Source: Sulfitobacter pontiacus (GTDB taxonomy: Bacteria > Pseudomonadota > Alphaproteobacteria > Rhodobacterales > Rhodobacteraceae). Taken from it: a DNA stretch of 64,000 nt. Below, piece by piece: positions 1-8,922 of this stretch. The translations under genes were made by a program, and so were the position numbers. The notes under the pieces are model-generated. The model was not told where the DNA came from. It was given only the letters and a program-made list of their open reading frames with translations, and did no database searches. The stretch lies in NCBI RefSeq assembly GCF_040790665.1, contig NZ_CP160849.1, forward strand, positions 620,001-684,000, given 5' to 3'. Within the stretch, counting starts at the first letter, position 1. Each line of letters begins with the position of its first letter.

Positions 1-82
1 AATGCGCCTGCGCCTTGTCCAAAGGAACGGATTGCCCCTGCCCCAACGGATGATCTACATAAAGTCTGATTTTCGCGTTCAT
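1..82 (-). CDS. rsmE: 16S rRNA (uracil-1498-N3)-methyltransferase, N-terminal fragment
   Basis: Only the first 27 codons are present, read leftward from an ATG at 82 to the window edge. They give MNAKIRLYVDHPLGQGQ followed by SVPLDKAQAH, which matches the usual start of RsmE, the SPOUT-fold enzyme that methylates U1498 of 16S rRNA. The rest lies outside the window, so the catalytic domain cannot be checked. The start is 13 bp from the ubiA start on the other strand, so the two genes are divergent and must have overlapping promoter or leader elements. Confidence 0.8.
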   Translation of the reverse strand, partial: MNAKIRLYVDHPLGQGQSVPLDKAQAH

Positions 83-94
83 GGGCACAGATAT

Positions 95-1069
95 ATGTAC
101 GACACCTCGCCGACACCAGATGGGAATGATGCGACACGCGTGGTCGATGCCCCTGCGGACAATTGGGTCGACCGTTTTGCGCCGCGTTTCACCCGCCCCT
201 ACCTGCGGCTCAGCCGCGCCGACCGCCCTATTGGCACCTGGCTGTTGCTGCTGCCCTGCTGGTGGGGGCTGACGCTGGCGATGCTGTTTGACCAGCAACC
301 GCGCTGGTTTGACCTGTGGATCTTCATCGGCTGCGGTGCCGGTGCTTGGCTGATGCGCGGCGCGGGGTGCACGTGGAACGACATCACCGACCGGCATATC
401 GATGGCAAGGTCGCCCGCACGCGGTCACGCCCCATCCCCTCGGGTCAGGTCAGCGTCAAAGCTGCGCTGGCATGGATGATCGCACAGATGCTGATCGCGC
501 TTGGCATTTTGCTGACCTTCAACGGGGCTGCCATCGCCCTTGGTGTGCTGGCCCTGCTGCCCGTCGCCGTTTACCCTTTTGCCAAACGTTTCACGTGGTG
601 GCCGCAGGTTTTCCTTGGCATCGCCTTTAACTGGGGCGCGCTGCTGGCCTGGACCGCCCATACCGGCAGCCTCGGCGCGCCTGCGGTGGTGCTCTATGCT
701 GCGGGAATCGCGTGGACGCTGTTCTATGACACGATCTATGCCCATCAGGACAAGGAAGATGACGCCCTGATCGGGGTCAAATCCACAGCCCGCCTGTTCG
801 GAGACAATACCGGCCATTGGCTGCGGCGCTTCCTGATCGCCACCGTGGGCCTGATGGGGCTGGCGGTGATCTTTGCCCTGCGCGATTCCGCATCCTTTCT
901 GGCGATGGTCATCGCCCTTGGCGGGCCTTGGGCAATGGGGTGGCATATGGCGTGGCAGCTGCGTGGTATCGACATCAACGACAACGACAAGCTTCTACGC
1001 CTGTTTCGTGTGAACCGCGATACCGGCATGATCCCGCTGGTGTTTTTTGCCGCAGCCCTGCTGGTGTGA
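95..1069 (+). CDS. ubiA: 4-hydroxybenzoate polyprenyltransferase
   Basis: The protein attaches the polyprenyl side chain to 4-hydroxybenzoate in ubiquinone biosynthesis, in the inner membrane. I place the start at the ATG at 95 (324 residues); upstream in-frame codons would overlap rsmE. Both Asp-rich prenyl-diphosphate/Mg sites are visible: NDITDRHID near residue 97 and DTIYAHQDKEDD near residue 212. About eight hydrophobic segments fit the UbiA fold. It diverges from rsmE and is followed by an unrelated envelope gene after 63 bp. Confidence 0.93.
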   Translation: MYDTSPTPDGNDATRVVDAPADNWVDRFAPRFTRPYLRLSRADRPIGTWLLLLPCWWGLTLAMLFDQQPRWFDLWIFIGCGAGAWLMRGAGCTWNDITDRHIDGKVARTRSRPIPSGQVSVKAALAWMIAQMLIALGILLTFNGAAIALGVLALLPVAVYPFAKRFTWWPQVFLGIAFNWGALLAWTAHTGSLGAPAVVLYAAGIAWTLFYDTIYAHQDKEDDALIGVKSTARLFGDNTGHWLRRFLIATVGLMGLAVIFALRDSASFLAMVIALGGPWAMGWHMAWQLRGIDINDNDKLLRLFRVNRDTGMIPLVFFAAALLV

Positions 1070-1132
1070 TTGCACCCCTGCCCCCTCGGGCGTATCAAAG
1101 GCTCCAACGTTAACGGTTTCAGAAACGAGCTT

Positions 1133-3031
1133 ATGCGCCTATCTGCACTCCTGATCATCGCGATGACCTTTACCGCCGCTGCGACCGTCTCATTGGTGGC
1201 CGCGAATTTTTCGGTAACCCTGATCGAGGAAAACTCCGAGATCGGCGTGCGTGATGCGCTTGATGCAAAAGAGATGACATGGGCCGAAGTGCAGGCAGAC
1301 GGGTTGCAGGTCACCCTGTCGGGCACCGCGCCGGACGAAGTCGCGCGGTTCAATGCGCTAAGCACCGCAGGCACCATCGTCGATGCTGCCCGCGTGATTG
1401 ACCAGATGGATGTGACCGCGCAGGCCGCAATCGCCGCGCCGAAGTTCTCGGTCGAGATTTTGCGCAATGATTCCGGCGTTTCGATCATCGGGCTGATTCC
1501 CACGACCACGGACCGCGATGCGGCCATCGACCGTTTCCAATCTATCGCCGGTCAAGATCATGTCGCCGACCTACTGGAATCAGCGAATTACCCTGCCCCC
1601 GACGGATGGGAAGACGCCTTCGGTTTCGCCATTTCCGCGATGGAGAAACTGCCCCGTGCCAAAGTCTCTGCCGAAGCGGGGCGTGTGGCGATCACGGCCA
1701 TTTCCGACAGCGCAGAAGCCAAGGCACGGCTGGAAAACCAGCTGAAACGTGCGGCCCCTCCCGGGCTGGTGGTGACACTGGAGATCGCCGCGCCGCGCCC
1801 GGTGATCACGCCCTTCACCCTGCGCTTCCAGATCGAGGAAGACAGCACCGGCTTTGACGCCTGTAGCGCGGATACCGAACAGGCCAGCGCCCGGATCCTC
1901 AAGGCGGCCGTTGCGGCTGGCGCACCGGGGTCGGCACGCTGCACGGTGGGTCTTGGCGTGCCAAGCCCGCGGTGGTCGGAAGCCGTGGAAAAAGCCATCG
2001 GCGCGCTGTCCAAGATCGGTGGCGGCTCCGTCAGCTTTGCCGATGCGGATATCAGCCTGATCGCCGCCGAAGGCACCGAACGCGCCGTCTTTGACCGCGT
2101 CGTCGGAGAGCTGGAAAACGCCCTACCTGACGTCTTTGCGCTGAATGCCCGCCTGCCCCAAGCTGTCGACCCCGACGCCGGCCCGCCCGAATTTGTCGCC
2201 ACGCTCTCGCCCGAAGGTCAGGTGCAGCTGCGCGGCCGTCTGACAGACGACGCGCTGCGCGAATTGGCCGACAGCTACGCCAAGGCGAGCTTTGGCTCGG
2301 ACAAGGTCTATACCGCCGCGCGGATTGTCGATGATCTGCCCGCCGATTGGCCGACGCGCGTGCTGTCGGCGCTCGACGCGCTGTCCAAGCTCGCCAATGG
2401 CACGGTCATCGTGACCCCCGATAGCGTCAGCGTCGCGGGCAACACCGGTAACCCCGATGCCAGCACGCAGATCGCAACCTTGTTGGCGGGCAAACTGGGC
2501 GAAGGCAAAGACTATGAGGTCAAAGTCGCCTATCAAGAAAAGCTCGACCCCGTTCTGGGCCTGCCCACCCCGCAGGAATGCGAAGCCGAGATCGGCAAAG
2601 TTGTGGCCAAGGGCAAGATCAACTTCGAACCCGGCAGCGCCACCATTGACGCCTCGGCGCTTGGTACGATGGATCAAATTGCCGAAATCCTGCAAGACTG
2701 CCGCGACATAGCACTTGAGGTACAGGGCTATACTGACAGCCAGGGCCGCGAGGAAATGAACCTCGCGCTCAGCCAGTCGCGGGCCCAATCGGTGCTGAAC
2801 GAACTGCGCGCCCGCCGCGTAATCACCGGCTCCTTCGTGGCCAAGGGCTATGGTGAAGAATCGCCCGTTGCCTCCAACGACACCGAAGAAGGCCGCGAGG
2901 CGAACCGCCGGATCGAATTTAAGCTGATCAATGAAGGCCCGTCGGAAGATTCTGACGAAACAGCGCTGGAAAATGGCGCGGATACAGGCGATACAGACAC
3001 ACCATCCGAACAGACCCAAGAAGGCAACTAA
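1133..3031 (+). CDS. OmpA-family envelope protein with N-terminal membrane anchor
   Basis: This is a 632-residue protein from the ATG at 1133. It opens with a hydrophobic segment (MRLSALLIIAMTFTAAATV) that acts as a signal or anchor. A long periplasmic region follows with repeated stretches that look BON-like (for example LQVTLSGTAPDEV and VQLRGRLTDDALREL). The C-terminal OmpA/MotB peptidoglycan-binding domain (about residues 500-610) has the GYTDSQGREEMN and SQSRAQSV motifs and ends ANRRIEFKL. An acidic tail closes the protein. It probably links the envelope to peptidoglycan; the exact role is unknown. It is 1 bp from the next gene, so the two are probably co-transcribed. Confidence 0.8.
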   Translation: MRLSALLIIAMTFTAAATVSLVAANFSVTLIEENSEIGVRDALDAKEMTWAEVQADGLQVTLSGTAPDEVARFNALSTAGTIVDAARVIDQMDVTAQAAIAAPKFSVEILRNDSGVSIIGLIPTTTDRDAAIDRFQSIAGQDHVADLLESANYPAPDGWEDAFGFAISAMEKLPRAKVSAEAGRVAITAISDSAEAKARLENQLKRAAPPGLVVTLEIAAPRPVITPFTLRFQIEEDSTGFDACSADTEQASARILKAAVAAGAPGSARCTVGLGVPSPRWSEAVEKAIGALSKIGGGSVSFADADISLIAAEGTERAVFDRVVGELENALPDVFALNARLPQAVDPDAGPPEFVATLSPEGQVQLRGRLTDDALRELADSYAKASFGSDKVYTAARIVDDLPADWPTRVLSALDALSKLANGTVIVTPDSVSVAGNTGNPDASTQIATLLAGKLGEGKDYEVKVAYQEKLDPVLGLPTPQECEAEIGKVVAKGKINFEPGSATIDASALGTMDQIAEILQDCRDIALEVQGYTDSQGREEMNLALSQSRAQSVLNELRARRVITGSFVAKGYGEESPVASNDTEEGREANRRIEFKLINEGPSEDSDETALENGADTGDTDTPSEQTQEGN

Positions 3032-3032
3032 C

Positions 3033-3359
3033 ATGAGCAGAACCGAATTTGTCATCGCGACAGCGATTATCCTATTCGTCGCCTTCTGCCTTGGATGGTT
3101 TGCCAACTGGCTGCTGCACCGCTTTACCCGCGTGGCGGCCGACGATGTTGCCCAGCTTGACCGGATGAGCCAGGAATTGCACGAAGCCGAAGAAACCCGC
3201 GATCAGGCGATCACCTATCTGCAACAGCGCGAGGCAGAGCTGACGAACCAGCTCAACCAGACCGAGGCAGAGCTGCGCGCGGCGATGGACGGGTTGCGCG
3301 ATGCACGCCATGAAGCGGAAGAAATGCGCGCCTACATCGATCGTCAACAGGCCAGCTGA
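3033..3359 (+). CDS. Small single-pass membrane protein with coiled coil
   Basis: A 108-residue protein starts at the ATG at 3033, just after the OmpA-family stop. The first 25 residues form a transmembrane helix (IATAIILFVAFCLGWFANWLL). The remainder is charged, with Glu/Gln/Ala heptads typical of a cytoplasmic coiled coil (about residues 45-105). I do not recognise a named family. Its position suggests it works with the OmpA-like protein in envelope organisation, but this is inference from proximity. Confidence 0.7.
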   Translation: MSRTEFVIATAIILFVAFCLGWFANWLLHRFTRVAADDVAQLDRMSQELHEAEETRDQAITYLQQREAELTNQLNQTEAELRAAMDGLRDARHEAEEMRAYIDRQQAS

Positions 3360-3375
3360 AAGGCCGACGTGCCGC

Positions 3376-3819
3376 TTACCATCGGGCCAGCGCGTCTTCG
3401 TCTTCTGCCTTTGATGCAACCCAATCCGCCCCTTTGGCAGTGATCTCACGCTTCCAGAAGGGCGCGCGCGACTTCAGGTAATCCATCAGGAATTCAGCCG
3501 CTTCAAACGCATCCTTGCGGTGGCGCGCAGCGGTGGCGACCATCATGATCATCTCGCCCGGCAGCAATCGGCCAAAGCGGTGAATGACCAGCGCATCCCC
3601 CAGCGAAAACCGCGCCATCGCGGTTTCGGCCATCTCGGTCAGGGCAGATTCGGTCATGCCGGGGTAGTGTTCAATCTCCATCGCCTGCAACGGATCATCG
3701 GGCAGATCGCGCACGATGCCGGTGAAGGTCACGATGGCTCCCATATCCCGATGACCGGCAGCAAAATCCTGGCTTTCCTGCCCCAGATCAAAACCCGCTT
3801 CCTGAACCGAGATCTTCAT
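3376..3819 (-). CDS. moaE: Molybdopterin synthase catalytic subunit
   Basis: MoaE converts cyclic pyranopterin monophosphate to molybdopterin using sulfur carried on MoaD. The 147-residue length is standard. Family features include VTFTGIVRDLP near residue 28, the HRFGRLLPGE segment, MMVATAARHRKDAF, and the late KSRAPFWKRE motif whose lysines contact the MoaD tail. The gene starts one base after the moaD stop, so the two subunits are probably translated together. Confidence 0.95.
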   Translation of the reverse strand: MKISVQEAGFDLGQESQDFAAGHRDMGAIVTFTGIVRDLPDDPLQAMEIEHYPGMTESALTEMAETAMARFSLGDALVIHRFGRLLPGEMIMMVATAARHRKDAFEAAEFLMDYLKSRAPFWKREITAKGADWVASKAEDEDALARW

Positions 3820-3820
3820 C

Positions 3821-4066
3821 TCAACCCCCTGTCATCGGCGGGAAAAACGCCACTTCGCGCACCCCTTCCAACGAGGCATCGAAATCGGCAAGTTCCTGAT
3901 CCACGGCGACACGCAGGCCGGACAGATCGGAAAAGGCGACAGCATAGCGCTCTTCGCGCGCGCGCAGTTCCTCTACAAGATCCAAGACGGTGCGCGCCGA
4001 TGTCTCGACCTTCTCACGAGGAAGCCCGATACGTTCGCGAACCCATGCAAAATACAGAATATTCAT
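3821..4066 (-). CDS. moaD: Molybdopterin synthase sulfur-carrier subunit
   Basis: MoaD is a ubiquitin-like sulfur carrier of 81 residues. It ends in Gly-Gly (FFPPMTGG), the tail that is thiocarboxylated by MoeB and inserted into MoaE. The ATG at 4066 overlaps the pgsA stop by one base (TAATG), and moaE follows one base after its stop. These couplings point to one transcript pgsA-moaD-moaE. The pairing with pgsA is not functional and probably just shares a promoter. Confidence 0.94.
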   Translation of the reverse strand: MNILYFAWVRERIGLPREKVETSARTVLDLVEELRAREERYAVAFSDLSGLRVAVDQELADFDASLEGVREVAFFPPMTGG

Positions 4067-4731
4067 TAGCGTGGCTCCACCAGATGGGGCATGGATTTGC
4101 GCAGATAATCATAGCCGGTGATCGCCGTCAGCGCCGCCGCGATCCAAAGCAGCACCAACCCGATCCGGCCGGCCCAGATCATCCCGTGGAACTTCCAAGT
4201 GAGCCCTAGAACGTCCTCTTCCTCGCCAGAGAGTATGGCACCGACCAAGGCGTTATCCATGCCGAAAATCGACATGCCAAAGTAATGTTCAAACAGCCCC
4301 TGCCCGAACAATACGGCGATCGCGACCATCTGCGCGGTTGTCTTCCACTTGGCCAGCGCCGTGACCTTCAAGGTGCCGGACACATCCCCCAGAAACTCCC
4401 GCAGGCCCGAAACAAAGACTTCGCGAAACAAGATCACGGTGGCAGGGAGCACCAGCCATGGCGACCAGCTTGAAAACGCGACGATCACCATCAGCGCAAT
4501 CACCACCATCGCCTTGTCAGCAATCGGGTCCAGCATGGTCCCCAGCTTGGTTTCCTGCCCCCATGCGCGCGCAAGATAGCCGTCAAACCAATCGGTGACT
4601 GCGGCGGCGATGAACAGGAACATCGCCAAAGCGTCCGCATAGGGACGCGAAAAATACAAGAACATCACAGCCACACCCGGGGCCGCGACAAGACGCAAGA
4701 GCGTCAGGATATTGGGGATATTCCACTTCAT
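4066..4731 (-). CDS. pgsA: CDP-diacylglycerol-glycerol-3-phosphate 3-phosphatidyltransferase
   Basis: PgsA makes phosphatidylglycerophosphate, the first committed step to phosphatidylglycerol, in the inner membrane. The CDP-alcohol phosphotransferase signature DG-x2-AR-x8-G-x3-D-x3-D is visible as FDGYLARAW then GTMLDPIAD around residues 49-72. Several hydrophobic helices cover the 221 residues. It contains an insertion near residues 160-175 (DNALVGAILSGEEEDVLG) that is longer than in short homologues. It lies downstream of uvrC with a 122-bp gap. Confidence 0.93.
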   Translation of the reverse strand: MKWNIPNILTLLRLVAAPGVAVMFLYFSRPYADALAMFLFIAAAVTDWFDGYLARAWGQETKLGTMLDPIADKAMVVIALMVIVAFSSWSPWLVLPATVILFREVFVSGLREFLGDVSGTLKVTALAKWKTTAQMVAIAVLFGQGLFEHYFGMSIFGMDNALVGAILSGEEEDVLGLTWKFHGMIWAGRIGLVLLWIAAALTAITGYDYLRKSMPHLVEPR

Positions 4732-4853
4732 AGCGTCACCCTACAGTGGCAAGACGACAGGGGAAAGTGCCAAGACATCGCCTTCATTTTGCAAAATAAA
4801 CTCCCCGCGGAGCGTCCTGCCCCCACCACGTGCCCGACGGCTGAAATTTTGGG

Positions 4854-6719
4854 CTATCCGCGTTCATGGAAAAACGCATAAATCCGTTCGGCCAAAGCAA
4901 CCGACACCCCGTCGACGGCCTTCAAGTCGCTCAAGTTCGCGCGACCAACGGCCTTGGCTGACCCGAAATGGGCCAGCAGCGCGCGTTTGCGGGCGGCACC
5001 GACGCCGGGCACGTCATCAAGGGGCGTCGCCCCCACGGCCTTGGCACGTTTGGCGCGGTGGGTGCCGATGGCGAAACGGTGGGCTTCGTCGCGCAAACGC
5101 TGGATGAAATACAAAACCGGATCATTATGCCGCAAGGCCATCGGGCGCTTGCCGACGCGGTAAAATTCCTCTTTGCCCGCATCACGATCCACACCTTTGG
5201 CCACGCCGACCATCGGAATATCCTCGACCCCGTATTCGCGCATGATGGACGCCACAGCACTCACCTGCCCTGCACCACCGTCGATCAACAGCAGGTCGGG
5301 CCACATGCCAAGCTTGCGGTCCGGGTCTTCCTTGAGCAACCGTTTGAAACGGCGGGTCAGCACCTCTTTCATCATGCCAAAGTCATCCCCCGGCGTCAGG
5401 TCATCGCCGCGAATGTTGAACTTGCGGTACTGATTTTTCATCATCCCGTCGGGGCCGGCGACAATCATACCGCCAACCGCGTTCGTCCCCTGGATGTGGG
5501 AGTTATCGTAGACCTCGATCCGTTGCGGCGGCGCAGGCAGATCAAAGGCGTCAGCGATACCTTTAAGAAGGTTCGACTGGGTCGCTGTCTCTGCCAGTTT
5601 ACGCGCCAGAGATTCGCGCGCGTTGCGCAGCGCCCCATCGACCAGCTCTGCTTTTTCGCCACGTTTGGGGACCACAATATCAACTTTACGTCCCAGCTTG
5701 CCCGACAGCGCCTCGACCATCAGATCGGGGCTTTCGATGTCGTTCGACAGGATCAACTGGCGCGGTGGTTCGCGGGTGTCATAAAACTGACCGATAAAGG
5801 CCTCCAGCACCTCGGCGGCATCCACATCGGGGCCCACACGGGGATAGTAGTCGCGGTTCCCCCAGTTCTGGTTGGCGCGGATAAAGAAGACCTGCACGCA
5901 AGCCTGCCCCTGATCCAGGTGCAGCGCGATAATATCCGCTTCCGCAACGCCTTGCGGGTTGATCCCCTGTGCCGTTTGCACCTGCGTCAGCGCCTTGATC
6001 CGGTCGCGCAGGGCGGCGGCGCGTTCAAACTCCATCGCCTCCGACGCCTCGGCCATCTCGGTCGCCAGCCTGCCCTGAATATCGGTGGACTTACCGTTGA
6101 GGAATTTCTCCGCATCCTGCACCGTCTTGCGATATTCCTCGGGCGAGATCTTACCCACACAGGGGGCAGAGCAACGCTTGATCTGATGCTGCAAACAGGG
6201 GCGCGAGCGGCTTTCGAACATCGCGTCAGAGCAATCGCGCAGCAGGAACACCCGTTGCAGCTGGTTCAGCGTACGGTTCACCGCACCGGCGCTGGCGAAG
6301 GGCCCATAGTAATTGCCCTTTTCTTTTTTGGCCCCACGGTGCTTTTTGATCTGCGGATAATCATGCGTGGCCGTGACCAGAATATTGGGAAAGCTCTTGT
6401 CATCGCGCAGCAGCACGTTGAATTTCGGCTTGAGCTGTTTGATCAGGTTCTGTTCAAGCAGCAACGCCTCGGTCTCTGTTTTCGTGGTCAGAAACATCAT
6501 CGATGCGGTGTTTGATATCATCCGCGCGATCCGGCCCGAATGACCCGACGGCCGCGCGTAGTTGCTTACCCGCGCCCGCAAATTCCGCGCCTTGCCCACG
6601 TAAAGGACACGGCTTTCCGAATCGAGCATCCGGTACACACCAGGAGAGCCATCAATCGTTTTCAGGTACGATTGAATCACCTCATGGCCGGTTTTGGGTT
6701 TTTCGTTAGCGTCTGACAT
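4854..6719 (-). CDS. uvrC: Excinuclease ABC subunit C
   Basis: UvrC makes both incisions in nucleotide excision repair after UvrAB finds damage. The 621 residues show the N-terminal GIY-YIG nuclease (GSPGVYRML then [13 protein letters not shown], about residues 24-55), and a cysteine cluster ([13 protein letters not shown]). A UVR motif that binds UvrB follows ([15 protein letters not shown]), then the RNase-H-like nuclease ([18 protein letters not shown]), and C-terminal helix-hairpin-helix repeats ([16 protein letters not shown]). The start ATG at 6719 faces an AT-rich 284-bp region with a DnaA box. Confidence 0.97.
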   Translation of the reverse strand: MSDANEKPKTGHEVIQSYLKTIDGSPGVYRMLDSESRVLYVGKARNLRARVSNYARPSGHSGRIARMISNTASMMFLTTKTETEALLLEQNLIKQLKPKFNVLLRDDKSFPNILVTATHDYPQIKKHRGAKKEKGNYYGPFASAGAVNRTLNQLQRVFLLRDCSDAMFESRSRPCLQHQIKRCSAPCVGKISPEEYRKTVQDAEKFLNGKSTDIQGRLATEMAEASEAMEFERAAALRDRIKALTQVQTAQGINPQGVAEADIIALHLDQGQACVQVFFIRANQNWGNRDYYPRVGPDVDAAEVLEAFIGQFYDTREPPRQLILSNDIESPDLMVEALSGKLGRKVDIVVPKRGEKAELVDGALRNARESLARKLAETATQSNLLKGIADAFDLPAPPQRIEVYDNSHIQGTNAVGGMIVAGPDGMMKNQYRKFNIRGDDLTPGDDFGMMKEVLTRRFKRLLKEDPDRKLGMWPDLLLIDGGAGQVSAVASIMREYGVEDIPMVGVAKGVDRDAGKEEFYRVGKRPMALRHNDPVLYFIQRLRDEAHRFAIGTHRAKRAKAVGATPLDDVPGVGAARKRALLAHFGSAKAVGRANLSDLKAVDGVSVALAERIYAFFHERG

Positions 6720-7003
6720 TGATTCGAGCGTTCGGACCTTTTGGCTGCAACAGTGTTAGCGGTAGGACAAGATTAAACATACCCACGACTCTTGTGGATA
6801 ACCTTGCAGATAACTTTCAAACAGCGCGGATTTTCTCATGTATTAATGGGGCTTCCAGTGTTTGCCTAATTTTTAGGCATATATGCAAGTCATTGATTTT
6901 AGGCGTTATTTTTATTAACACTTTCCAACCCACTGAAAACACGCCCCTTTTTGTAACGGTTTTGTTACCGATGTGACCGCGGTGCACAACTTGCGTGGAA
7001 AGC
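6720..7003. promoter_or_regulatory. AT-rich intergenic region with DnaA box and inverted repeats
   Basis: This region between uvrC and the SDR gene is noticeably more AT-rich than its surroundings. It holds a perfect DnaA box on the minus strand (TTATCCACA, 6793-6801), and a near copy (TTATCTGCA, 6805-6813) exactly 12 bp on. A GANTC site (GACTC, 6787-6791) lies one base before the first box, and another (GATTC) lies at 6721. An inverted repeat GCCTAA-TTT-TTAGGC (6864-6878) and a second, GTAAC-N6-GTTAC (6953-6968), follow. The uvrC promoter must lie here. I see no convincing gene; a short plus-strand frame has no ribosome binding site or recognisable protein. Confidence 0.6.
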
Positions 7004-7783
7004 CTATTCTAGGCCTTGCGCGTCGGGGGTTTTCCAGCCTAGGTGCTGCCCCCCGTCAGTGCAGATCAACTGCCCCGTGACCGACGGCGCATCAAGGAAA
7101 TAGCCCAATGCAGCGGTAATATCGCGGGGATTCGCCCCCCGTTCGAGAATCACCTTGGACCGCTGCCGCGCAAAGTGTTCGTCGGTCTGCTTGGCCCCCT
7201 TCAGGGTCGGCCCCGGACCGATTGCATTGACCCGTATCGCCGGCGCCAGTGCTTGGGAAGATGTCTGGGTCAGCGCCCACAACCCCATTTTGCCGATAGT
7301 ATATGTCATGAACTCCGGCGTGAGCTTGCGCACACGCTGGTCCAGCATATTGATGATCAGCCCCACGGCGACGGGCTCGTCCTGTGCGTCAGCCTCCGGA
7401 GCCAATCCTTGCGCGGCCATGGCCTGCGTCAGAATGAAAGGTGCCCGCAGGTTGCTGCCGATATGGCGGTTCCAGCTTTCCTCTGTCGCGGTAGAGATGT
7501 TGTCGTATTCAAAAATCGACGCATTGTTCACAAGGCAGGTGATCGGCCCGCCAAGCGCCACTGCCGCGCGTGGCAGCAGATCATGCGTCGCGGTCTCGTC
7601 CAGCAGATCGGCTTGTAGGGCGACAGCCTGCCGCCCCTTTGCCTTCAATTCGGACACAACCTCGTCGGCACCGTCGGACGAGCTGTTGTAATGCACCGCA
7701 ACGTCATACCCGCTATCCCCGAGATATAGCGCCATCGCACGCCCCAAGCGGGCTCCGGCTCCGGTTACCAACGCGTGTTTCAT
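7004..7783 (-). CDS. SDR-family oxidoreductase, pteridine-reductase/FolM-like
   Basis: The 259-residue protein is a short-chain dehydrogenase. The NAD(P)-binding motif TGAGARLGRA lies at residues 6-15, the NNAS motif at about 87, and the catalytic YTIGK (Tyr-x3-Lys) at about 161. The following ALAPAIRVNAIGPGPTL matches dihydropteridine/dihydromonapterin reductase-like SDRs (FolM/PTR1 group), so a pterin substrate is plausible but unproven. It reads in the same direction as the antiporter upstream, 12 bp away, and is probably part of that operon. Confidence 0.78.
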   Translation of the reverse strand: MKHALVTGAGARLGRAMALYLGDSGYDVAVHYNSSSDGADEVVSELKAKGRQAVALQADLLDETATHDLLPRAAVALGGPITCLVNNASIFEYDNISTATEESWNRHIGSNLRAPFILTQAMAAQGLAPEADAQDEPVAVGLIINMLDQRVRKLTPEFMTYTIGKMGLWALTQTSSQALAPAIRVNAIGPGPTLKGAKQTDEHFARQRSKVILERGANPRDITAALGYFLDAPSVTGQLICTDGGQHLGWKTPDAQGLE

Positions 7784-7795
7784 ACCGCACCTCTT

Positions 7796-8755
7796 TTAGA
7801 TCAGAACAGCCGCCATATAGCCCGCATAGACGGCACATAGAACGATGCCCCAGATGCGGTTGATGTCACGCCCCAGATACACAAAGGGGATCAGCAGCAG
7901 CGACGCCCCCAGCATGACCCACAGATCGAACCGCAGGAATTCCGGATCAACATGGATCGGACCTACAAGGCTCGCGATACCGATAATGCCCAGCAGGTTG
8001 AACAGGTTGGACCCAATCACGTTACCCAAGGCGACATCGGCCTGACGACGCAGCGCAGCCATAACAGTTGTGGCGAGTTCGGGCATCGAGGTTCCAATCG
8101 CCACCAGCGTCAGCCCGATGACCGTGTCGCTAACCCCGTAGGCGCGCGCGATCATGGACGCATTATCCACCAGCAGCCCCGCCCCGAGGGGCAAACCCAC
8201 CAACCCGAGCATAAGGAATACCGCGATGCGCCAGCCCGGCATATCGGGATCGGCCCCTTCGGGCTCTTCCAGGTCAGCGGCGGCAGCGTTTTTACATTCG
8301 CGGCGATGCTCTTTGCCGTCGCGGTACATGTCGTACAGCACATAGGCCAAGGCCCCCAGCAACACGAAACCCGCCCAGAAATCGAAAACGCCACGATACG
8401 CCAGCCCGATGAACAACACCGAAGCGGCAATCATCATGTTGAACGTCTTGCGCGTGCTACACTCTGACGTGTGCATCGTCGCCAGTAAGGCGGGCACCCC
8501 GAGGACCAGCAGGATGTTCGCGGTGTTCGACCCCACGACATTGCCCAATGCGATCCCCGGTGAATCGTCCAGCACCGCCTTGATCGACACCAGCAATTCG
8601 GGCGCAGACGTCCCGAACGCCACAATCGTCAGGCTGACGATCAAAGCGGGCACGCCGAGGCGCAAGGACAGGTTGACCGCCCCCTTAACCAACGCATCCC
8701 CGGCCAGCAACAAAATTACCAGCCCCAAAACACTTAGAACCCAAGGCATAATCAT
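7796..8755 (-). CDS. Calcium/sodium antiporter (CaCA family, YrbG type)
   Basis: The 319-residue membrane protein has the two inverted CaCA repeats. The first is FGTSAPELLVS then GNVVGSNTANILLVLG; the second is IGTSMPELATT then GNVIGSNLFNLLGIIG. These supply the acidic and Asn/Ser cation ligands. About ten transmembrane helices are separated by a charged cytoplasmic loop near residue 150 (DMYRDGKEHRREC). Its ATG at 8755 overlaps the stop of the upstream 55-codon gene (ATGA), so the two are translationally coupled. Confidence 0.92.
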   Translation of the reverse strand: MIMPWVLSVLGLVILLLAGDALVKGAVNLSLRLGVPALIVSLTIVAFGTSAPELLVSIKAVLDDSPGIALGNVVGSNTANILLVLGVPALLATMHTSECSTRKTFNMMIAASVLFIGLAYRGVFDFWAGFVLLGALAYVLYDMYRDGKEHRRECKNAAAADLEEPEGADPDMPGWRIAVFLMLGLVGLPLGAGLLVDNASMIARAYGVSDTVIGLTLVAIGTSMPELATTVMAALRRQADVALGNVIGSNLFNLLGIIGIASLVGPIHVDPEFLRFDLWVMLGASLLLIPFVYLGRDINRIWGIVLCAVYAGYMAAVLI

Positions 8756-8919
8756 CCGCGTTTACCCCCGCATCCGCAGGGAGATTTCCCAATGCGATAG
8801 CGTCCACAATTATTACATTTCTTCTGGCTCAGGCGCTTACCGCCCAGCCAGTGCATCTTTCCAAACCATGCGAGCGTGCCCATGGCGACCAGAAACAATA
8901 AGACAATCTTAAAGACCAT
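8752..8919 (-). CDS. 55-residue membrane-anchored cysteine-rich protein
   Basis: A short frame runs from the ATG at 8919 to a TGA that overlaps the antiporter start by four bases. It encodes a hydrophobic N-terminus (MVFKIVLLFLVAMGTLAWF), then KMHWLGGKRLSQKKC, and ends CGCGGKRG. Cys-x2-Cys (CNNC) and Cys-x-Cys (CGC) pairs resemble a small zinc ribbon. It begins 3 bp after the stop... of no gene on its left but sits directly between the S49 peptidase and the antiporter, all on one strand. I do not know its function. The tight coupling and clean coding layout argue that it is real. Confidence 0.75.
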   Translation of the reverse strand: MVFKIVLLFLVAMGTLAWFGKMHWLGGKRLSQKKCNNCGRYRIGKSPCGCGGKRG

Positions 8920-8922
8920 GCG

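Noticed and set aside
4968..6515. Open frame of 515 codons opposite uvrC
   Set aside because: It mirrors uvrC and has no homology or ribosome binding site that I can see. The minus-strand protein is full length and conserved.
6719..6976. Plus-strand frame of 85 codons in the uvrC upstream gap
   Set aside because: It starts inside the uvrC start codon, lacks a binding site, and its content is set by the AT-rich regulatory region.
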